A stretch of 64,000 nucleotides of DNA from positions 81,744,861 to 81,808,860 of the forward strand of contig JAOWCC010000019.1 in assembly GCA_030867875.1 (NCBI GenBank), read 5' to 3'. The stretch comes from Actinernus sp. WN-2022 (Eukaryota > Cnidaria > Anthozoa > Actiniaria > Actinernidae). The notes below the pieces were generated by a model that did no database searches, was not told the origin of the DNA, and saw only the letters and a program-made list of their open reading frames with translations. Positions within the stretch are counted from its first letter, which is position 1. Each line of letters begins with the position of its first letter. The position numbers were made by a program, and so were the translations under genes. Positions 43,556-54,820 of the stretch are shown one piece after another.

Positions 43556-44695
43556 GTAGGTAATAAACACTCACTCGGCACAGAATATGATGACCGAAGC
43601 AGTTATTCAACTCTCACGCTAAAAAAGACTCCTCTCACGGCCGAGATTTGGTTCGAGAAATTAAAGGCTTCCAACAGTTCCCTTTATAGTTCTGTAATAT
43701 AATGAGCAGACTGCAGTTTTGGGAAGGAGGGTAAAAGCTTTTAAATAGAGATAAACAAAACGGGAATTTCAGTTAATAATCTTTAGTCCAACAAATACCG
43801 ATATGGACGCGATCAAAGAGCCGCAGGGTAGAAAGAACAGTAGAGAAATACAGTGATAGCTCCATCATAGGTGGACAGGATACAACTTATAATATGGGAC
43901 AAATATAAACATAAATTTGAGACACTCATCTATTAGTACTCTGAACCTGGAGAACAGCAGACTAAATTAGGACCGAATTCGTATTTTTTTCGATAAAAAA
44001 AAAGAATCAATGCCTTCAGCTGCTTCAGTAAGGTTCCTAGTCATATCAGTAATGGTGACTATACCAAGCATTGTTGCTGGGGGAGATATAAGAGTGAATC
44101 CGGCGCTCAAAGAGATATGTCTCGGAGAATGAAGCATCGTTCAGACTGTACACCGCTAGTAGATCAGGTTTCTCATCTTTTCTCGGCCTTTTTGATCACT
44201 CACAGGAGGAGCTTTTCTGTTCCAAAACCTTTACAGCAAATTCAGTGAGAAATGTCAGCATTGGATAAATGTTTGTACAAGAGACCTTAAAAGCACAGAA
44301 CAACGAGACTAGGTCTGGCAATGAAACGTAAGTGGCTATAAATTACTGAAATCCTGACTATGTATCCACCAGCAAACAATGAGAAGGAACTACTGTTCAA
44401 CCATTAAGTTTACTTGAATTTATTAGTGGATTCTAAATAAATTTTGGAAGCAAAGCCTACATCTACAATGCTTTGATTTATTTTCTGAGCACAAATGAAG
44501 TTAATTTCTTTCGGAGCTGCAGGTATTAAATTTGAAAACTCGATAAATGCAAACAATAACATAATGGTTTGAAAGAGCACACCAACATAAGCAAGATTGC
44601 CGAATTTTAGGATGCTATCAGTTCATAGTTTTAATGTATATGCTCTTCCAGCCATAACAGCTTTGGTCTCCGATGAGTTTTATTGAAGAAGATGA
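43556..44695. other. No gene seen
   Basis: No recognisable frame, repeat or structure up to the left end of the two-gene transposon. Confidence 0.4.
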
Positions 44696-44953
44696 TAGAG
44701 TACTAAAGTGATGACGTAGCGTTGTCAGGGCGACCGCATTTTCTGTTCTAAACAAACCCACAGCATTGGACCGTAGCTTTGTTTTGGTTTCATTCATCGA
44801 TAATAACTCTCTCTTTTGAGAGCGTTGTCTTATCAAATTCTATAACAAGGAAACAAAAACGCATTCTTAACCCAGAGATTAAGTTGATCCGTGTTTTATT
44901 GTCGTATTTGGTACCGAAACTCTCACAAAAACGTAGTTTTGAAACAAACGCAC

Positions 44954-46509
44954 ATGGCGTCACTGTCGATCACTGCGTTGTATACGTACTTTGGCGAAGA
45001 GAGAAAGTCTATTTCTAGAGGAGAGAACCATTACAAATCCAACCACGTTGAAAGTTTCTGTTACGATCAACAAGTTTTGAGAGGCCAGGTACACGCAAGC
45101 ATGAGGAAAAAGATCTATAAAGTGACGGTAAGTTATGATGTGATCGCTGATTCACAACTTAAAACATGTGAAAAAAGTGTTTTCGTTTGGAGGCTTAATT
45201 TATATTAAAGATGAACTACTTAGATACTAATTAAGATGTCGTTTTTTAAGGATTTGACGCTTCACGTAAGCTTATATATACGTAGTCGTATAAGCTTAAC
45301 AATACAGTTTGCTTGTGTTTACGTTGTTGCTGGAATGAAATGAACATTCATCAGTCAGTCCCTTGTGCTATAATTATAAATCTTTTGACAAGCAGTCTAA
45401 CCGCAATTTTAGTTTCCTCTTTGTTTTAGATTTATCTAACTCCTTCCGATGAGATCAAAACTACAGAGTGCGAGTGCCCAAGGGGAGCTTACAAATGCAG
45501 TCTTGCAGTTGCATTGTATATTCACGGCATACATAACCTGAGTAGAACTGACGTGGAATGTCAGTGGAAGAAGAAGAAAAACAGCAACCCAACCACACAA
45601 TCAGTCGCAGAAATGTTTCCTCCCAGCAAGCCTGGCTATACTGCCCTATCTAGAAGGCCCACACAATATGACCGGGATAACTTGTATGGACAACTGGTAA
45701 ATTATGGAAAATTTACTGGCCTTTGCTGGATAATGAGTCCAGAAACTCAACCAGCTGATAAGTCCCTACCAATCCCTTCAATAAAAGAAATTATCTTCTC
45801 TGAGGAGTTTCTACAACTTCAGGGTGCTGATGCACAACGTAACTATGTTGTAGAAAAGGCTATAGTGGACAATACTATGATTAAGGAAATAAATTCCCTT
45901 ACCGTAGGACAACGGGATAATCCATTGTGGCACTCTGTCAGACAGGGAAGGCTAACTGCGAGTAATTTTGGATGCGTCCTCAATGCAAAAAGGGCAACCC
46001 CATCACTGATTAAACGCCTGCTCGGGGAGTATGACATTTCAAGGGTTAAAGCTGTGGCATGGGGGGTCACGAATGAAAGTGAAGCAATTAAGGCCTTTAC
46101 TTCCGAAACTGGCCTACAAGTTCAGGAAACTGGCATTTGGCTCGATAACAGTGGCATACTTGGAGCATCACCTGATGGCCTTGTTGGTGTGAAACACGTA
46201 TTGGAGGTGAAATGCCCTTTTACAGCAAGGCATATGACCCTTGACGAAGCTTTAGAAAGTAAGACTTTCTGTCTTGAAAAGGGAGAAGAAGGTGCACTGA
46301 GGCTGAAGAAAGCCCATGTATACTGGCACCAGGTACAAGGACAAATGTATCTCACCCAAAGAGATTTCTGTTATTTTGTGGTGTGGACCACAAAACATTC
46401 CACAATCTTACTCATTAAAAGAGACAATGAATGGGGAGACAACATGGACTTATTGAAAGACTTTTATTTTTTGCACATTTTCCCCAAAATTATTGAGGGA
46501 GAGCTTTAA
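44954..46509 (+). CDS. SWIM zinc finger / YqaJ-type nuclease of the two-gene transposon
   Basis: Two exons, 44954-45127 and 45430-46509, join in phase 0 over a 302 bp intron (donor GTAAGT, acceptor TTGTTTTAG), giving 417 residues with no stop. Exon 1 (MASLSITALYTYFGEE) resembles starts of SWIM proteins. Residues 72-83 are CECPRGAYKCSL: Cys72, Cys74 and Cys81 are in place but Leu stands where SWIM has His. From about residue 222 the YqaJ fold follows: LWHSVRQGRLTASNF, WGVTNESEA (Glu near 276), GASPDGLVG (Asp near 307), VLEVKCPF (ExK near 317-319) and HQVQGQMYL. These are the metal-binding residues of lambda-exonuclease-type nucleases. Its job in transposition is unknown; it may process or recombine transposon ends. 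Confidence 0.88.
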
Positions 46510-46811
46510 TCATGAAATTTTATATGATGTATCTTTTTCAATAAATAATGCATGCATGGTATGTAAATGCAAAGTTCTCATAATAATGTATCAGTGAGTA
46601 ATTGTACTCACCTGAAAAAAAAGCAAGTCTATTTTATTGGTTATATTTTCAATATTATTTAAAGATAACAACAATTTGGTTACATTAACAGATTATTTGA
46701 AACAGATCAAGCCCATGTTACTGTTTCTCATAACTTTTCTTTTCAAAACAAAACTATCAACATATGAATTAAAGAATCAAATGGATATAACTGTTAACTT
46801 CATATTGATAA
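46510..46811. other. 3' flank of the YqaJ gene
   Basis: AT-rich; AATAAATAATGC near 46540 offers a polyadenylation signal for the nuclease gene, 31 bases after its stop. Confidence 0.5.
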
Positions 46812-47082
46812 GGGACCGTTCATAATTTATCTAATGGAGGGGAGGTGGGGGTCTGTGGATCTGGATTTACACTTTTCCTCTATTTTTATTTGATAACTCC
46901 CCTAAAATGTTCAGTATTTTTTCCTGACTCCCCCCCCCCCCCCATGAAAAAAGCAGTGGCCCCCTTTAAAGTAGTCAATATTTCATGAAAGTTTTGCAAG
47001 GCCCCCCCAAAAGCAACGAGGAAAAAATGATGACCCCCTTAAAATCCTCACACCCCCCAGTAGATAAATTATGAACGGTCCC
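46812..47082. mobile_element. MITE between the two convergent genes, TAA duplication
   Basis: GGGACCGTTCATAATTTATC is inverted at 47063-47082, flanked by TAA at 46809-46811 and 47083-47085, a PIF/Harbinger-type duplication. The interior has strong strand bias with C runs (46930-46942) and GGGGG-rich parts. Confidence 0.85.
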
Positions 47083-47147
47083 TAATAACTATAGTATTTC
47101 AGTTCAGTATTAAAAAAATGTTCTCAAATTAAACATATCTGTGAATC

Positions 47148-48782
47148 TTACTCAAATTGCATACTTTCGCAGCCCTCTTTAATTAATGGAAACTGAAGAT
47201 TAACAAGTGATGCACACATCTGAAAAATTTTGTCTGCATAGCATCTTAAATAAGGAGGAATAAAACCTAAAATCTTGAAATCTTTGAGTCGAGCATTAGC
47301 TCGCTCCACATGAATGCGGCACCTTGCAATTGACTTGGTAGCCTTAACCTCACTTTCTGTAAATTTACCATGCTCTAAGAAAGGTGGTATGTTAACAGAA
47401 ACACCATTTGGTACAATATCTTGAATTAAAAAACCCTTGTCTGCAAGGATCAAATCACCAGTAACCATATGATTTAACAATCCTGACTGCTTAGTTATTT
47501 CTTTGTCTGATACTGAACCAGGATAAAGCTTACTTATGAAAGTTATTACTCCATTAGGTGCTACACCAACTAAAATCTTAAATGAATTCATACCTCTGTA
47601 ACTTGAATAAGTGGCATTTTGCTGACACATCAACCCAGGTGTAGCAACCTCTATGTCAGTGCAGTCAATGACAATTTTACAACTAGTGTACTGGGAAAAG
47701 GAAGAAGGTGAACATAACTTATTTTTTCCCCTGGAAGGAATAGAAGTCATAATGTCTTTAAAAAAAAGATCATGAAGCACATGAATAAAAGTTAAGACAA
47801 TATTTGAGATAGTACCAACACTACATGAATATAGCTGGGCAAGATGAAGGTTAGTATAATTTTGTCTTAATTTCATAAGGGTTATAAAAATTTGATTCTG
47901 AAATGATATAGAATCTACCCTCCAGCCTGAATAATAAGTAATAGAATCCTTAAAACTAGCTGTATAATTAACAACAATGTTAAATACCTCTGCAGTAGGC
48001 AGACCAGTCTCCATTCTAATAACATCTACATTTAATGTTGAAACTGAGTAATGGGCTCTTTTATAGTAACATTCCTCCTGACATTTGGTAAGCTCACTCT
48101 TTGCCACATCTAGCTCAGCTTCAAGGATTACTTGTGCAGTCGGCACATTCTCTTTCATTTCGACGTTAGAAGCATTCTCAGCTGCATATTCCTCCACAAT
48201 GTCTTGCACGGTCTGCTCTTTAAAGATTTTCTTCTTCTTCTTTTTAGGTGGACCTCCTTCATCTGGAAAAAGCTTATCAGCATTCCTTTTAAAAATCTCT
48301 GGACCTGCAGATTTTTTTCCATCTCTGAAATGGCAGCTGCATACTCTAGAGTGTTCACTTGGATCTCTGTCCTGTCTCCTAATTTTAAATAACACAACAG
48401 TCAACAGAGAAACGTACCGAGTTTGTGTAATCACAGAAATTCACACAAGACACACAATCGAATGTGATATGGTCTTATTACTGAATAATCGCTTTTGTCT
48501 TAAATTATGTGTTTGGAAATAAAAGAATAAAGTAATAAGAAAGAATAAGCTACCATTTTTCAAAGGAAAACAATGATCGAAATACGTCCTCCGTCACTGA
48601 GTTGGCGATGCGCTAAACAATTACACTACTGACTGAGTGAAATATCGTACTTTGTCTTACCTTATTAACTTCTCCCAACGTTTATATTCCTCCACCTTCT
48701 TGGTTTTATTTGGGAAACCAAAAAATCTGCAATTGTGCGACTCTGAATGATGATTACAGTCGGGGACGAAGCACTGAACCAT
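47148..48782 (-). CDS. THAP / DDE_Tnp_4 transposase of the two-gene transposon
   Basis: Two exons, 48782-48661 and 48378-47148, join over a 282 bp intron (donor GTAAGA, acceptor AAATTAG) with split Arg41, giving 450 residues without a stop. A C2CH THAP zinc finger fills residues 1-70: Cys4, Cys9, Trp36, Cys54, His57, then DKLFP. A basic KKKKKK run may be a nuclear signal. A helix-turn-helix-like part (LHLAQLYSCSVGTIS) precedes the catalytic core: VIDCTDIEV (Asp279), LILADKGF (Asp354) and HVERANARLKDFK (Glu399), the Harbinger/HARBI1-type DDE triad. All three acidic residues are present. The THAP should bind the TIRs and the core cuts and joins DNA. Confidence 0.9.
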
Positions 48783-49065
48783 CGTTAACCTTTCGCCTTC
48801 ACGGTGATGGCCAAACTTGTCTTTGCGTGCATTTAGCGATCGATTACGCCAATCAAAAGACGAATAAACTTGATCTCTGGTTTAGGTTAATGCTGTTGTT
48901 TCCTTATTCGATAAGTTGATAAAACAACGACCTCAAAACAGAGAGTTCTTTCACGAAATAAAACCAAAACAAAGCCGAGGATTATGGTGTGACGCTTCAA
49001 TGTGTTTTGTTTAGAACAGAAAATTTGGTTGCCATGACGTCGTGACGTCAGACTTTAGTACTCTA

Positions 49066-49569
49066 TTGCACTCGGCATGCGGCTACATTCTTTTGTTTTT
49101 GCCTTAATACAGGAAAACCTGACCTTTGTAACTTTTCAATGTTGAGGTGAAGTCTTACAACGATATTGCATGGGAAAAGATGAGTTTGGGATACAGTTTA
49201 AATAGGACTTGACAGTCTATATAGTAAGCATGTCTCGTTGGTTGGCCAGCGAAGATGCAAAACTCGCTTGACAAGATCAACGTTTGTCGCTTTGTTTCAA
49301 TCCTCTGTATTTCAGCCAAAGTTTAAGCTGTTCGACAGTATAATCATCAGGTTCCCTTTTAAAATATGGTCCAGGAAAGCAGTCATTTCTGGTAGAATAG
49401 ACAGAGGACGAACTGAAGTGCTAGTCAATTCTTGTAAGTTGATACAAGAAAAGCGGTTTGTTTGTCTGAGTCTTGGCGGGGGGTCTAGACTTGTGACGTA
49501 ATTACCGCGCTCTGCTATAAGCGTGCGTAACATGAACATGAATATTAAAGTAGAGGTCAACTTCTTTAA
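49066..49569. other. No gene seen
   Basis: Right flank of the two-gene transposon. Frames here have no recognisable domain. Confidence 0.35.
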
Positions 49570-49795
49570 TTTACATACACGAGAAAAACAAAAATATTAA
49601 ATTACATATATATATATACTAGGGGAGCAGAGAATGAATGTCACCGCGCTACCAGCCACTCCTAAAGACTGCTAAATTCAGCTAATAATTCTTCCCTTCG
49701 GTTATTACTAGAGGATTTCAAATGAAAGTGTAATTTCATCTTCAATCTCATGTGGCCCGAGTGAAAGCCCAGATGGGCTCTTGTTGAGTGTGGCA
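49570..49795 (+). repeat. Dispersed repeat, copy 1 (copy 2 at 55655-55860)
   Basis: ACTAGGGGAGCAGAGAATGA, CACCGCGCTACC, AAGACTGCTAAATTCAGCTA and CATGTGGCCCGAGTGAAAGC occur in the same order at 55.7 kb. A short inverted piece (TTAGCTGAATTTAGCAGTCT) is at 58420-58440. Confidence 0.88.
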
Positions 49796-50952
49796 AATGG
49801 AAAGTTTGGGGTTGCAAGACTTGAAGACGGTTCTGAGGTCTACATTCAACGCGGAATTGATTAGAAATGTACTTCATTCATAACTTGACCGATATATTTA
49901 TAAGATCCTTTATAAGTTCTAATATACACAAGCTTTGTCAGTTTGTGAGAATAAATTGTCGTGCCTCGATCATACATATCAATTTCAACCGCATAACTAA
50001 ATATATAAAACAACCTTTCAATAAATCTTCTTGCTTAAATTTTATCTTCCTTTCCAGGCTTGGGATGTAGTCAGAAAAACACTCTCCGCTATATGAGGAC
50101 TCATGATAGGACTGTCCAAGACACATTCAAAGATCATGCATGTTGTGCACGTTTCTCTGCGACGAAACAAACGATAGCGACCGATCGAGGCTGACAAAGG
50201 CAATTGCATGGCCTCTGCTTCCCATTTCTAGGGAAGAACCAATTCCTTGTGTGTCTGTACCTTTTCTTCCTTTCATTTGTTATTCGCTGAGACTTGTTTT
50301 TTCTTTACTTTACTTATATCCTATTCAGAAGAAACGCCATCAATCGACTTCGACATCGTGTTTACTGGAGGTCTTAGCCCCCATTTGGACAGCGGATTAA
50401 TTATTGACTATGCGTACAAAGGTACCGGAAGTCACGCTTGAGCTCGTGAGGCACGCCTTGACAACGGATAAACAAAAGCAACTTCCCAAAGGGGGGAGGA
50501 CTAAAATCACGGCTTTTTAGAGTCATTGGTGGCTCTGATCAGCGGTTTTGAATCCAAGATGGCCGACAACAAGATACAACTCAAGTTATGGAGTTTAAAG
50601 CATATTTTGAGGGTTCCAGAGGAAAGTTTGTGAATACGCGTACGAAAGGACATTTCAAATACATTTTTCTCTGAATGCTTTTATGATATTCCTACGAAAC
50701 CACTCATGAAGACTTCATAAACTGTAACGAATAATCGTGTGGTTCGAAGTCATGGAAATCATTTTTGTTACGGCGTTGTTAATATTTAACTTTATTTGTA
50801 AGAATACCTGATATCGCGCGTTGTAAAACCAGAAAATGGATTTCCAACCACACGATTTTTTCAAATCCCATTTTCAACAATATTATCAGGTCAAATGGAC
50901 TCATTTCAACGTGTAAGCTTAATAAAACGCAAAATATAAAATACTGAGTCAC
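49796..50952. other. No gene seen
   Basis: Several short frames on both strands, none with a recognisable domain or splice context. Confidence 0.35.
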
Positions 50953-51310
50953 CCCTTGCACCAAAAGCCCGGTAAAAAGCCCGGAAAGTCCGGAAAAGCC
51001 CGGATTTACTGGGCTTTCCGGACTATTCACCGTGCTTTTTGCATTATACTTGCGCGGTAAAAGCCCGGAAATCCCGTTTTTTTTCCTGCCTTTCACAGAA
51101 AGCTTGTAAAAAAATTCCGGGCAAGGCTGGAAAGCCAAGAAAGGCCGGTAAAAAATCCAGACTTTCCCGGTAATGTCTGATTGATCAGGGAAGCCTAAAG
51201 CACGGAAAAAGGCCGGAAAACTCGTTTTCCCGGCCTTTCACAGAAAGCAGGGACAACAATTCCTGGAAAGTACGGAAAATATCATGCCGATTCTGGGGTG
51301 AAAAGGCAGA
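50953..51310 (-). repeat. CCGGAAAGCCCGG phrase repeat, first region
   Basis: Begins CCCTTGCACCAAAAGCCCGG, the complement of the right end of the region at 54020-54440. GGCTTTCCGG and AAAGCCCGGAAA phrases recur every 15-30 bases. No frame is meaningful. Confidence 0.7.
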
Positions 51311-51952
51311 CTTTCCCGGTTACATGTAAATGTCTGATTTAATACATGAAAAGACACATGCACCAAACCTAGTTTTCCGTATTTTCTCCCTGCATTTTCA
51401 GTTTCATGGAAAAACGAAAAAAATATGTGAACTAAATTATTTAGTGCGAAAATCCATTGCATTAGAAAAGCTGGCAACCATTCTAGACTTTCCCAGTAAT
51501 TGTCTGATTGATCTAAAGATATACGAAACACGGGTAAAGTTTTTTAATAATAGATTATTATTAAAGACTCAGCCATCACTAGATCACTCACTCAGTCATG
51601 GAAGACAAAAGGCCTGAATGGCGTACTTACCCTCCAAAGGCTCTATCACCACCCAAGGCGTTTTTCTTGACAAGCATTTAGGTGCCCAATATAAAAGCTT
51701 TCTTCAAGTGGTACCAAGAAAAGCATTGAATATATTTTCGTATAAAATCTTCTTCCAGAAACGAACTGTTGTCCTTCACGTTTACAACACGTTGCCGCCA
51801 TATTGATTTGGAGGGAGATGCGTTTCGTGGGCAGCGGATGCCCTTCTCGTGCTCAGCTGTCAAACTCTGTATCAAACTGACTATAATCGTACTCTGATTG
51901 GTGCGTACTCTGATTGGTGCACTCTGACTAATAAAATAGTAATTAGAGTGTT
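51311..51952. other. No gene seen; short GATTGGTG tandem
   Basis: At 51892-51930 ACTCTGATTGGTGC is repeated twice and a third time in part. Nothing else recognised. Confidence 0.4.
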
Positions 51953-52341
51953 AATCCAAAGCGAAAAATGGAATTCAAATTAGTCTGCGGGTTAGTTTTT
52001 GGCGCTTTTTGCAAATAATACATACGCGACAGTTAGAAATCCTCTCATCTATGCAGCCAGATTTTTTTTTTGGGGGGGGGGGGGGGGAGAAGGCCGGTTT
52101 GCTTTACACTCAATAGCAAATATACCGTATATAGTAGTTATTAATCCAAAGTGAAAAATGGAATTCAAATTAGTCTGCGGGTTAGTTTTTGGCGCTTTTT
52201 GCAAATAATACATACGCGACGGTTAGAAAAATCCTCTCTTAACTCATCATGCAGCCAGATTTTTTTTTTTGGGGGGGGGGAGGGGAGAAGGCCGGTTTGC
52301 TTTACACTCAATAGCAAATATACCGTATATAGTAGTTATTA
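51953..52341 (+). repeat. Direct tandem duplication with poly(G) runs, about 190-200 bp unit
   Basis: AATCCAAAGCGAAAAATGGA at 51953 and AATCCAAAGTGAAAAATGGA at 52142 start two almost identical units ending TATATAGTAGTTATT. Each has a T run followed by a G run of 11-18 bases that differs between the copies. Confidence 0.9.
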
Positions 52342-53015
52342 TACACTGTAAATTATATCATCTATAAGAGATTTAGTGAAACCATGTTAAATTTAAAGCA
52401 CTGTTCGGTCAATTATTTTATTGCTTCTGCGTGTAATTACAAAGATGCAAACCTGATAACAAAGCTCAAATGGCATGTCAGCTGGCTTCAATGATCAAGT
52501 CCACCATCCCAAAACTGGCGAGAGTTTATATGAATGCAAACATTACCGCGGTAAACGTGCAACTGTCCCAGTGAAAGATTAAAAGAGAATCGATTATCTA
52601 AGATCGTATACTACTCTTAATTTGTGTTTTCCCCTCTCTGCTGCCTAATCTTTATTGAGTACTCACGTTAGCAATTGTTCATCATTAACCTAATATCACA
52701 GAAATGCGAATTCTGCCGCTCATTGGAAGAATAATAGCAACTATCATATGACCCGTACGGCCCCGCGCTAGGGTTCTCCACATTATGCTCGAAATTTTCA
52801 CTATTATGGTAATTCTTTATGCTAAAAAAATATGACTATTATGCTCAAAAGTTCTCACTATTATACTCAATTATGCTCAATTTTTTATTCGGATTAATTA
52901 ATTAATTAATTGGTACAAATTAACTAATTAATTGATGCATTCATTACCTGCATAATTATGACGGTTTCCAGAATATTAAACAATTATTCACCAACACTGA
53001 GGTGAATAATTGTTT
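52342..53015. other. No gene; ATTATGCTC phrase repeat and AATT runs
   Basis: At 52790-52885 CACTATTATG/ATGCTC phrases recur five or more times and (AATT)n runs follow. A single ATTATGCTCGAAATT reappears at 53609. Confidence 0.5.
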
Positions 53016-53321
53016 TAGTATATACCACACTCCAGGGCCGGGTTGTTCAAAGCCCGATTAGTGTTAATCCTGGATGAACTCTGTACAGAACCTATTGGTT
53101 GTCATGGAAATTAGCCCTGGATTAGCACTAATCGGGCTTTGAACAACCCGGCCCAGGTGAATAGCCGGCACCAAATAGTTATTTAGTTTTCTGTCAAATG
53201 GACAAAAACTCGCGCGAGATGATCGCTGCTTTGCTCGGAGGTGAATATGAAATCATATTCACTGTTTGAGTAGCCAATCAGAGTGCGCGAAAAGTGATAT
53301 TCACTGGTGTGGTATATACTA
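53016..53321. mobile_element. MITE with TAGTATATACCACA ends, containing a nested MITE
   Basis: Same family as 12032-12220, opposite orientation: the ends TAGTATATACCACAC and GTGTGGTATATACTA, with CTCGCGCGAGATGATCGC and AGCCAATCAGAG inside. The first 20 bases are separated from the rest by the element at 53037-53152. Confidence 0.8.
53037..53152. mobile_element. Nested 116 bp MITE with 5 bp duplication CCAGG
   Basis: The 34 bp ends GCCGGGTTGTTCAAAGCCCG and following match with one difference. CCAGG stands at 53032-53036 and 53153-53157, and the empty site is visible in the sister copy near 12200 (GCAGGTGAATAG on the - strand). Confidence 0.88.
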
Positions 53322-54019
53322 AATGTAATTATTTCATGTTATTTCTGGATCGTGATGGAGCTTTCAATGTAGTCTTCCAGCCTAGTCCCTAGGCCTTCTG
53401 GCTTGGTATTTTGTCTGAGTGGGTTAATGGGATCCCTGTAGTTTGTAATGGCTTGTGACGTCACCAACTGTCAAGCCAGAAGGCCTAGCAGAATTCGCCC
53501 AGCTGGGCCCAAATATTCGCAAAAATGGGCCCAAGATGGCGACCACTCTTGATGACAAGGGGGAAGATAGTTTAAAGACTTGCATGCATCAGCAGGGCTG
53601 TCCAAATTATGCTCGAAATTATGGCAGCATAATGTGGACTACCCCGCGCGCGCTTTCCTTTCAAAACCATTTACCAAAGTCACGTGATGAGGGCCGGACA
53701 TGTATCGCGTGAGCGCGGGCCGGAAAAAGCCTTCCGGCCCAGCACAATTTTTTCTTGCTGTTTTGCGGTTTGACCTACAAAATAATATGGTCATATGATA
53801 AGAAAAACCTATTGACTGAGTTAGGTCGGGCCGGACGGGAAAATATTTGGCTCTCGGTCATTTTGTACGTGCACTCGGTCCGTACGTCATAACCTCGAGC
53901 CAAATAGTTTCCCATCCGGCCCTCCCACACAGTCAATATAAGTACCTATTACTCGTTCCAGCAGAAAAGGTTAAATTTTACTTGCAAAGCTGGGGGAAAC
54001 TCTGCGAAAGCAAATAACA
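53322..54019. other. No gene; two small foldbacks
   Basis: 53389-53488 has CTAGGCCTTCTGGCTTG ends inverted. 53828-53932 has GGGCCGGACGGGAAAATATT and complementary right end (GGCTC arms included). A third region, 53690-53750, is rich in GGCCGG. Confidence 0.6.
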
Positions 54020-54440
54020 TTTCCCTAGATTTTTAAAGCCTGGAAAATTGTGGATTTCCTAGAATTCGGAAATCCGGGAAAGCACGGAAAATTCTCGGGA
54101 TAGATAGGGATTTTCCGGGCTTTCCGCGGATTTCCAGGTGTCCTTATATTCCGTGCTTTCCCCGAACATCCCAGATTTTTCCAGGCTTTCCGCGGAATTT
54201 CACTCGCGCGGAAAGCCCGGATGGATTCCGGGAAAGCCCAGAATATTTTCCGGGCTTTTTTCGCGGAAAACCCCGGATTTTCCAGGTTTTCTTAAATTCC
54301 GTGGTTTCCCGGAATATCCCGGATTTTTTCGGGCTTTCCGCGGAATTTTACTCGTGCCGCATTGGCTCCGGGAAAGCACGGAATATTTTCCGGGCTTTTT
54401 CCGCGGAATACCGCGGAATTCCCGGGCTTTTGGTGCAAGG
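54020..54440 (+). repeat. CCGGGCTTTCCGCGGAA phrase repeat, second region
   Basis: TTCCGGGCTTT, TTTCCGCGGAA and CCGGGAAAGC phrases recur throughout. The larger unit GGCTTTCCGCGGAATTT with ACTCG(C/T)G(C/T)CG recurs at about 150 bp spacing (54185 and 54333). It ends CCGGGCTTTTGGTGCAAGGG. Confidence 0.75.
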
Positions 54441-54820
54441 GACCAGGGGGTCTAGTGATAATTCAATTAGCAAAAAGGGGATGTGTACAAATTTATGCCA
54501 AGCTAATTATTTTTTATGTGGCCCTTCTTCATGTAAATGTTCAATTATCTACTGTCTATTCCAAATCAAATATTGACCATTTTTGCCAGTGCAGATACCT
54601 TAAAAAGTGTCAGAGATTTAAATTTACCGTAAGTTGGATCAGAGAGTATTGAGATCAAGTTATTTCGTTCCACCGAGGATATTGACCTAGTTGAAACGGT
54701 ACAAGCTGTCGAAGGATTTTACTTATAATCATCCACGTCTACTTAACAACAGGAATAGTTATGTGCCAAGGCATGGGCAAAGATTGAGTTTCCCAGATTA
54801 CAGATGAAAGTAGAGACTTA

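Larger units (their letters stand above)
44696..49065. mobile_element. Two-gene DNA transposon, ISL2EU-like (PIF/Harbinger relative)
   Basis: Ends AGAGTACTAAAGT (44698) and the complement (to 49064) are inverted. The TIRs share TTTTCTGTTCTAAACAAA, CTTTGTTTTGGTTT and TTGTCTTATCAA-type blocks over about 170 bp; a TA at each edge may be the 2 bp duplication. Two spliced genes converge: a SWIM/YqaJ nuclease (44954-46509, +) and a THAP/DDE transposase (48782-47148, -). Their 3' ends are 638 bp apart, with a MITE between. ISL2EU elements are, as I recall, described as pairing a Harbinger-like transposase with a YqaJ nuclease and a 2 bp duplication. Each gene starts just inside one TIR, so the TIRs probably hold both promoters. 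Confidence 0.85.

Noticed and set aside
47148..48434. Single-exon start of the transposase at 48434
   Set aside because: The first residues before RRQDRD read through an intron; the exon at 48782-48661 supplies the missing THAP cysteines in the right phase.
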